A stretch of DNA of 64,000 nucleotides. Origin: Glycomyces xiaoerkulensis. Its GTDB lineage: Bacteria; Actinomycetota; Actinomycetes; Mycobacteriales; Micromonosporaceae. Positions 59,094 to 64,000 of the stretch are shown piece by piece (position 1 is the first letter of the stretch; each line of letters starts with the position of its first letter). A program made the position numbers and the translations under genes. The notes under the pieces are model-generated. The model was not told the origin of the DNA. It did not search any database and saw only the letters and a list, made by a program, of their open reading frames with translations. The stretch lies in the NCBI RefSeq assembly GCF_002798405.1, contig NZ_PGGV01000033.1:303680-367679 (forward strand), read 5' to 3'.

Positions 59094-60524
59094 TCACTCA
59101 TTGATCTTCGAAGCGGAGGTCTTCGGCGCTGCGTCGACCACTATGTAGCGTAGTGCTTTGCCAGATCTGACAGCGACACTATTAACGACTCCTGGAAGCT
59201 CCTGGATCCGTTGTCGAGCATTCTTGCTGTCCTTGTACTGGATCACAACGAACCATCCGTCGCGAACCTGATCGCTCTTAAGATAGGAAGGCAGTTGAGC
59301 TTGAATTCCATTCCAGAATCTTGAGTTATCAAGCTTCTTAATCTCAAGCAGCGCTCGCCTGGAATATCCATTTGAAAACTTAAAGTCCACCGGCCCACGA
59401 CCGAGCTCAACTTCACGATCTACGACAATATTGTTTGCTCGGCAGTAACTACGTGCAAATCCCATAAATAGTCGCTGTGCTGCTTCTTCGCGCTTTTCCT
59501 TGTTGCTTACCTCGTTCCAAAGTAGCGACCAGCCACCTTGCTCTTCTACATACTCCTTGAACTCTTCTATAATCAGCGCTATTACCTCGAAGAACTGCTC
59601 GTTCGTTGACGGAGTATCAATTGCTAGAGGGTTCTGACTCGTATAGATACGAGTCGCTTGATCGTACTGATACACACCACGGGGATCGACCTCAAGGTTG
59701 TACGATTCCCCTGCTTTTTCCTCTTGAGATCGAGTCCAAGCTCTGACGGATTCGGGATTTTCCCTCGCAAGTTCCACGATGTCATGTTTTGATACTCGGG
59801 TCAAGATCGTGTAATTCATGTCATCACGCAGCTGCTGTGCATCATATGAATACCACCATTCTTTAGGATTCAGAGTAGGAAGATCACTCAGAAACCTTTT
59901 CGGAAGAAGTAGGATGGGTTTCTCACTGAACTCGTTGACTGGAAGATAATGAGGCTCGGCTTGCCAGTTCATACGTACCGTATTGAGAGATGCTCCCTGA
60001 ACGTTTACCCGTTGCGTCGGAATATGATGACACCCAACTATTTGCTTGGTATAAGCAATAAAGCGCCGTCTGAGAATGTTGCATGTTACGTCAGAGATAC
60101 GATCCGGCCCAATTCCTTCATTAAGAATTCCCAGTTCTTCAAAGTGACGGAGATCTGTTAGGCCACGTTCTATTGCGTCTTCCATTGCCTCTGCAATGAG
60201 TTGAGCATAGCCTTTACCGCCTCCGGCGCCATCGGTTCCAGACCTGGTGTAGCCAAGGCAGAATTCCTGAGGCTCAGGGAATGTAAGTAGCGCGAGCGCC
60301 TTTCTATATGGCACGCTATCTCGATTGCGCCTCCCTTTAGCAATTAGCTCGAAGCATGTATTGAAGTGGCCAATCAATTCTTCGTGTGCCGCTCTCCACA
60401 ATTCTGCCGCATCTTGAAAGATGAGAAATGGATCAATAAAGAGAGGGGTGTCTGCGTCGAGAATAGGATCGAACCAGTAGTCCTCCTCCGAGCGCTCGAT
60501 ATGGTACGCGTTGCTGAACAGCAT
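59094..60524 (-). CDS. Uncharacterised PD-(D/E)XK nuclease-domain protein
   Basis: 476 residues, clearly AT-richer than its surroundings. The C-terminal ~110 residues carry a RecB-like PD-(D/E)XK core: Asp380 (GPVDF), Glu394-X-Lys396 (LLEIKK) and Gln410-X3-Tyr414 (QLPSY). The N-terminal ~360 residues match nothing I know; they begin with an aromatic/acidic stretch (RSEEDYWFDPILDADTPLFIDPFLIF). Such architectures occur in restriction and anti-phage genes. ATG 60524 follows GGAGGGGG. Paired in direction with a helical protein gene upstream. Confidence 0.75.
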   Translation of the reverse strand: MLFSNAYHIERSEEDYWFDPILDADTPLFIDPFLIFQDAAELWRAAHEELIGHFNTCFELIAKGRRNRDSVPYRKALALLTFPEPQEFCLGYTRSGTDGAGGGKGYAQLIAEAMEDAIERGLTDLRHFEELGILNEGIGPDRISDVTCNILRRRFIAYTKQIVGCHHIPTQRVNVQGASLNTVRMNWQAEPHYLPVNEFSEKPILLLPKRFLSDLPTLNPKEWWYSYDAQQLRDDMNYTILTRVSKHDIVELARENPESVRAWTRSQEEKAGESYNLEVDPRGVYQYDQATRIYTSQNPLAIDTPSTNEQFFEVIALIIEEFKEYVEEQGGWSLLWNEVSNKEKREEAAQRLFMGFARSYCRANNIVVDREVELGRGPVDFKFSNGYSRRALLEIKKLDNSRFWNGIQAQLPSYLKSDQVRDGWFVVIQYKDSKNARQRIQELPGVVNSVAVRSGKALRYIVVDAAPKTSASKINE

Positions 60525-60617
60525 TCTTCCCCCTCCTTGACCAAAGCAGTATTCCGTCCATCGGTGGGAATGAGGGCGAAAGTGCCCGCACGAACCGCAG
60601 ATCAACGGACAGTGCTG

Positions 60618-60623
60618 AATATA
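60618..60623 (-). promoter_or_regulatory. -10 of the nuclease gene
   Basis: TATATT on the minus strand, about 94 bases before ATG 60524, in an AT-rich stretch; the nearer GTTAACGCC repeat lies 13-21 bases upstream of it. Confidence 0.45.
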
Positions 60624-60636
60624 CACAATACGGAAC

Positions 60637-60675
60637 GTTAACGCCCAGCGTTTCGCCTTCGCACCGGTTAACGCC
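60637..60675. repeat. Two GTTAACGCC direct repeats
   Basis: Identical GTTAACGCC at 60637-60645 and 60667-60675, exactly 30 bases apart (about three helical turns), upstream of the nuclease -10. Probable regulator sites. Confidence 0.5.
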
Positions 60676-60807
60676 TGGTACATCTTATGCTCTTATGGGC
60701 TAATTGGCTATCCATCGACGATCTGGAAGTGCCGAACACCCCCGACCTGGCCTAGAAAGACCGGATATCGCCTGAGCATGGGCGGCGCTCCTCTGACCCG
60801 ACCTAGC

Positions 60808-61530
60808 CTACTCGGTGCCCCCGCTGGTGATAGCCTGGATTGCAGCCTGTCCAGTATCACTGCCAGCAGTTTCAAGTGCCTTACCTGTAAACGTCTGAAC
60901 CCCGAATCTGAGAAACTTTCCTGCAAGCGTAAGTAGACGCTTTTGCTGCTTCTCTTCCGGAACTTGGCCCGTGAGGCGTAGGATTTCACCGCCCAGTTCG
61001 GCCGTAATCTTCCGTACAGTCGCCGAGCCGAACTTTCGAACCTCGGCTGCAACTTCGCGAGCTTCGCTGAGCAGCGCTCGGATGTAGTGGTCTTCATCGA
61101 CTGGCAACACGGTCTCATCGAGAAGGTTCAGCGCCTCGTCAATAGCCTCAAGAAGTTCTTCATAGTTGACCTCTTCGCCGCTCCATCCAACGCGTACTGA
61201 GTCGAGGTGGGAAGCCAATGCTTTCAGCATCCGAAGCTCTGCAGGCGGCAGTTCCGGTACATTGTTTGGCTTGAGCTTGAGCATGTCAAAGATGACCGCA
61301 TACCAACTGGCAACGCAATCTCGATAGACTTCGACATCAAGACCTGCGATGGCCATTCCCGCGAGTGCTCGGTCAACTTCGCGAACCAGATCGATAGCGT
61401 AGCAGCGTGCTTCCCATCGTCGGTTGCCCTCATCGGAGACCGCTTCACCGAAACCGTCATTCGTGTATCGACTTTGCCAGTCGTCCCAGTCGGTTATCAG
61501 CTCATGTAGTTCACGCGCAGGATTCTTCAC
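60808..61530 (-). CDS. Helical protein of unknown function, partner of the nuclease gene
   Basis: 240 residues, almost wholly predicted helical and acidic: ARELHELITDWDDWQSRY, AIDEALNLLDETVLPVDEDHYIRALL, with a more hydrophobic C-terminal ~50 residues (LLTLAGKFLRFGVQTFTGKAL). No family recognised. The GTG start is fixed by TAAGCT ending six bases upstream (leaderless). 283 bases ahead of the nuclease gene on the same strand and equally low in GC, so probably acquired together. Confidence 0.7.
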   Translation of the reverse strand: MKNPARELHELITDWDDWQSRYTNDGFGEAVSDEGNRRWEARCYAIDLVREVDRALAGMAIAGLDVEVYRDCVASWYAVIFDMLKLKPNNVPELPPAELRMLKALASHLDSVRVGWSGEEVNYEELLEAIDEALNLLDETVLPVDEDHYIRALLSEAREVAAEVRKFGSATVRKITAELGGEILRLTGQVPEEKQQKRLLTLAGKFLRFGVQTFTGKALETAGSDTGQAAIQAITSGGTE

Positions 61531-61652
61531 GATCGGAGCTTATCGCAACTAGAGAATCGAACGTTTGTGCTATGAAATCAGGCTGCGTCGAGGGGGCGCT
61601 GTGTCGTTGGGTCTGGCTTCGAAAGACCCTCGATTAGGTGCACCGAATTTCC

Positions 61653-61688
61653 TAGCGGGACCCGGCAGTCGACTGCCGGGTCCCGCTA
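61653..61688. repeat. 36-bp perfect palindrome
   Basis: TAGCGGGACCCGGCAGTC followed directly by its reverse complement (centre GTCGAC). It can act as a bidirectional terminator or recombination feature at the island's edge. Around it (61531-61888) I see only short frames. One open frame without a start (61731-61883) ends five bases before the next ATG. Confidence 0.8.
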
Positions 61689-61888
61689 CTAGGCCGATCA
61701 GGGCAGCCAGGAGGAATGAGTCCGCTCGCAGTTGATTCGCCGGTTCAGCGAGCCGCGTCCGGCGGACGTCGCCGTCACCAAGGAGCTGGGTGCCTCTACC
61801 GCAACCTCAGCGAACGATGGAGCGACTGGGTCGAATGTGCTCGCCGCCTGCGGCGTACCGGCCGAACAGATCGCGAGAGGATAAACGG

Positions 61889-62305
61889 ATGGCACTGCAG
61901 TTTCGGAACCTGAACGTCTCCCCGGACGATCCGGTGGAGTGCTGGCCGGTCGAGGCGGTCCAGACCGCGATGGAGCGGGGCTCGGTTCGGGACTGGCGGC
62001 GGCTGATCGAGGTCATCGACCGCGATCCCTGGGGCACGACCGCCCGCCAGGTCGAGCACGTCTTGACCTACAGCCGACCGTACGGCGTAGCGAACTTGAT
62101 GGAGCGGGTGCTGCGGAGCGCCAGAGCTCGGCCGGGACCGCTTCACTTACTAAGGGCGGCCGGTGGGCTCGGGCGGAGTCCAATCGCCGGAGCCGTTGCC
62201 GGCGGACCGGCGGCCCTGCCTCCAGGTCTCCATGAGGTGCATTCCCAGCAGGTTGATGGCTACGCCCAACCCGAACAGGAGCCCGGCGCCCGGGATCGCG
62301 AGTAG
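61889..62305 (+). CDS. Actinobacterial hypothetical protein, probably C-terminally truncated
   Basis: 138 codons. Residues 1-84 (MALQFRNLNVSPDDPVECW...DPWGTTARQVEHVLTYSRPYG) look like the N-terminal half of a widespread actinobacterial protein that normally continues into an HTH. After about residue 85 the sequence changes to Pro/Ala-rich text antisense to the next gene, suggesting truncation. AGAGG lies before the ATG. Its upstream neighbour also seems to be a 3' fragment. Confidence 0.5.
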   Translation: MALQFRNLNVSPDDPVECWPVEAVQTAMERGSVRDWRRLIEVIDRDPWGTTARQVEHVLTYSRPYGVANLMERVLRSARARPGPLHLLRAAGGLGRSPIAGAVAGGPAALPPGLHEVHSQQVDGYAQPEQEPGARDRE

Positions 62306-62440
62306 GTAGGTCCCGTTGTTGTCCCCGAACCCCCCGAGGATCCCCAGGACCAGCGTCACCAACCCGAGCGCGAACATCCATCCGGCGGCTTTCCCGGCCC
62401 GGTTCACGGCCTTCTCGATCTCATGGTCGAAATCCTTCAT
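62150..62440 (-). CDS. Small two-helix membrane protein
   Basis: 96 residues with two hydrophobic helices (about 20-38 and 45-68) and a polar tail rich in Gly/Pro/Arg. Function unknown. It overlaps the 3' part of the plus-strand gene, consistent with that gene being truncated. Confidence 0.65.
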   Translation of the reverse strand: MKDFDHEIEKAVNRAGKAAGWMFALGLVTLVLGILGGFGDNNGTYLLAIPGAGLLFGLGVAINLLGMHLMETWRQGRRSAGNGSGDWTPPEPTGRP

Positions 62441-62991
62441 CTGTCAAGCCTAATGAGCTCCGGGGAGCGCTCGACGCGACCGGTCAGCCGGTAGCGCGCA
62501 GGTCGAGGAGCAAGGGGAGCCCGGCGCGGACGGTGAGGAAGGCGGCCGATCCCGCTGTGGAACGCAGTACCGCCGGGCGAAGCCGCGCGCTCGCCGGAGC
62601 GGCTTTCGGCTACGTTGCCCGGTTCGCGGAGTCGGGTCGTGCCGTCCTGGCACCGTCTCGGCGAGTTCGCTCGTACCCTACCGGAGTGCCGGGTTTGCTA
62701 GGTTGAGTCGAAGACAGATACCGAACGTCTCCGAGCGGTAGCGCTGTGGATCCCCGCCCCATGCCGGTGAACTCCGATTCCCGACCGGGACCGCCGTCCG
62801 ATTCGGGGACCTCGCGTCCCGATCCCACCCCATCCCGTCCGAAGTCGACCAGACCGCGGCCGCCTGCCCGGCCGACACCTCGGACGCCGTGACAGACAGA
62901 GGAGGAGCCCGTTGAACGACACCGCGACCGCAACCGCGCCACCGGCGGAGCCGTGTTCGGCCGTGCTCGAGCTCATCGCTCGGAGGTGGCG
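62441..62991. other. Intergenic stretch before the WXG-like operon
   Basis: About 550 bases with no convincing gene. A Pro/Arg-rich frame from GTG 62746 to 62892 (48 codons) lacks a clear ribosome site and reads as low-complexity. The promoter of the following operon must lie here; I see no well-spaced -35/-10 pair. A possible 27-codon ORF starting TTG 62912 is listed separately. Confidence 0.4.
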
Positions 62992-62995
62992 ATGA
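62912..62995 (+). CDS. Possible 27-residue leader ORF of the WXG-like operon
   Basis: TTG start preceded by GAGGAGGAG, Ala/Thr/Pro-rich, ending AVLELIARRWR with its stop overlapping the next ATG (ATGA). It may couple translation to the next gene rather than make a functional peptide. Confidence 0.3.
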   Translation: MNDTATATAPPAEPCSAVLELIARRWR

Positions 62996-63393
62996 GTGAC
63001 TTCAGCATCAGGCCCGAGGAAGTGCGTAGTGGCGCCACCGCGCTGTTCGACGCCTCTGAGGCAATCTACGAGGCGATGAACACGCTGGCAGAGGATTCGA
63101 GCGCGCTCGAAGGCACGCCCGAGGCCACCGAGTTCACCGGGATCGCCGAATGCCTTAAAGCCGCGGAAGTCTGGGAGAGCGACTACATCGCCGTGCATCG
63201 GGCCGACATCGAGGAGACGGCCAAGTTCGCCGCCGTCTGCGCCGAAACCGGCGAGGAAGTCGACGACTACGGCGCAACGATGTTCGACCAGTACGCCGAT
63301 GTCTACCTCGACGATCGCACCGCTCCCTCGCCGGAGCGCCCCGGCCCCGACCCGGCCGCACAGATCCCGCGCGGCGAGAGCCTGGCGGTGTAG
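62992..63393 (+). CDS. WXG100-like/ESX-type small protein (putative type VII secretion partner)
   Basis: 133 residues, helical, acidic. FSIRPEEVRSGATALFDASEAIYEAMNTL resembles the first helix of ESX-type hairpin proteins that count positions from a substrate's N-terminus; a C-terminal Asp/Pro-rich tail follows. GGAGG lies six bases before ATG. Two bases separate it from the next gene, a W-X-G-containing protein; the two probably form a secreted pair. Confidence 0.6.
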   Translation: MSDFSIRPEEVRSGATALFDASEAIYEAMNTLAEDSSALEGTPEATEFTGIAECLKAAEVWESDYIAVHRADIEETAKFAAVCAETGEEVDDYGATMFDQYADVYLDDRTAPSPERPGPDPAAQIPRGESLAV

Positions 63394-63395
63394 CA

Positions 63396-64000
63396 GTGGC
63401 CATCACCTACGGCCTCCTGCTCGAGGCCGATTTCACCGCGCTGGAATCCGTCGGCGAAGCCTGGATGGACCTGTACGGGAATCTCGACGACCAGGCCGCG
63501 ACGATCGGTGAGCTCAAAGCGAAGGACGTCGCCGCGTTCGGCGTCAACCATTGGGAGGGCCGGAACGCCGACACCGCCCGAGAACAGGTGCGGGACATCG
63601 TCGTCGATCTGGACGAACGAGCGGCCGCAGCCCGCCGCGTGTCGGTCTCGATCGCCGACGCGGTCGAAGAATTCCGGGCAGCGCAGTCGGATCTCAACGA
63701 GGCGGTCGCCGAGGTCGATCGTGAGCGGGCCACGGTGACCGACGCGGGCGCTGTCGTCCCGGACACCTCCCGGGGCACCGACAACATCTCCTACGCCCAA
63801 GGCATGAGCACCCGCATAAACGCGGCCCTGGACCGGGCGACCGAGGCGGACGAGGGGCTCAAGGCTGCGATCGGGGTTTGGGCCGAGACCTTCAGCGCGA
63901 GCGAACGCAGCGCACTGATCCAAGGAGCCGCCGATGAGGCCGAAGAGCTGCAAGAGCTCATCGACTCGGGCGCTTCCCCTCAGGCGATCAACGACTGGTG
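63396..64000 (+). CDS. Type VII secretion substrate-like protein, 3' end off window
   Basis: At least 201 residues, open to the window edge. GTG start. N-terminal helical domain with Trp-X-Gly (NHWEGRNADTAREQV) followed by long coiled-coil helices (RAAAARRVSVSIADAVEEFRAA), typical of long WXG/LXG-type substrates with a C-terminal effector domain. The effector part is beyond the edge, so its activity is unknown. Confidence 0.65.
   Translation, partial: MAITYGLLLEADFTALESVGEAWMDLYGNLDDQAATIGELKAKDVAAFGVNHWEGRNADTAREQVRDIVVDLDERAAAARRVSVSIADAVEEFRAAQSDLNEAVAEVDRERATVTDAGAVVPDTSRGTDNISYAQGMSTRINAALDRATEADEGLKAAIGVWAETFSASERSALIQGAADEAEELQELIDSGASPQAINDW

Noticed and set aside
61634-61645. GGTGCACC as a copy of the tRNA-Leu 3' end (att site)
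   Set aside because: Only a few bases agree with the tRNA end, well below what an attachment repeat would show.

Overview
The window is about 70% G+C with dense, short-spaced genes and many GTG starts. Gene sets such as rpmG-hadA-hadB, crp/marP/nth, DUF2550-atpC and a mycosin with SseB point to a high-GC actinomycete. A relative of Glycomyces or Micromonosporaceae is my guess, but genus cannot be fixed from the sequence. Many genes carry a TANNNT hexamer 6-9 nt before the start codon with no Shine-Dalgarno sequence, which suggests leaderless transcription is common here.

Layout. 1-3.8 kb: truncated DUF222-HNH protein and a FUSC-type transporter (minus). 3.8-7.6 kb: guaA, a double-Nudix protein, and a methyltransferase-phosphatidylserine decarboxylase fusion. 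7.8-10.4 kb: two tandem LPXTG-anchored thioester-domain surface proteins separated by strong hairpins. 10.4-13.2 kb: a Phe/Tyr-rich leader peptide and terminator ahead of chorismate mutase, then pcrA. 13.2-15.1 kb: M23 peptidase, and a heme oxygenase-DUF2470 fusion with an iron box. 15.3-18.1 kb: a small secreted NSNEI-repeat peptide followed by a membrane GAF-GGDEF-EAL protein. 18.2-19.6 kb: tRNA-Thr, tRNA-Met, rpmG, hadA, hadB. 19.6-26 kb: methyltransferase, TPR-LuxR regulator, 3-hydroxyacyl-CoA dehydrogenase, cobalamin adenosyltransferase, and a CopB-type ATPase with a CsoR-like operator. 26.1-28.2 kb: ABC transporter plus Xre regulator. 28.2-37.3 kb: DUF2550, a detached atpC, crp, marP, CoA-pyrophosphatase, TlpA lipoprotein, nth, mycosin, and a large SseB protein.

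37.5-40.6 kb is a sugar catabolic operon (Gfo/Idh/MocA, DUF993, sugar-phosphate isomerase). 40.6-42.9 kb is an Rpn-like gene disrupted by an IS607-type element whose TnpB looks intact. 42.9-47.4 kb: hydrolase, then an ABC exporter divergent from a two-component system. 47.4-52.2 kb: orphan nuoI-nuoJ, DUF885, CHAD protein, and a secreted AA10-CBM2 polysaccharide monooxygenase with a CebR-like box. 52.4-55.1 kb: peroxiredoxin, SDR, rdgB, rph.

After tRNA-Leu (55.25 kb) the sequence becomes mosaic and accessory. It holds an integrase remnant, an Xre-TPR/flavoprotein pair divergent from small unknown genes, and a markedly AT-richer segment (59-61.5 kb). That segment encodes an uncharacterised RecB-like PD-(D/E)XK nuclease and a helical partner, the best candidate here for an undescribed (possibly defence) system. 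The window ends in a putative type VII secretion substrate operon that runs off the edge.
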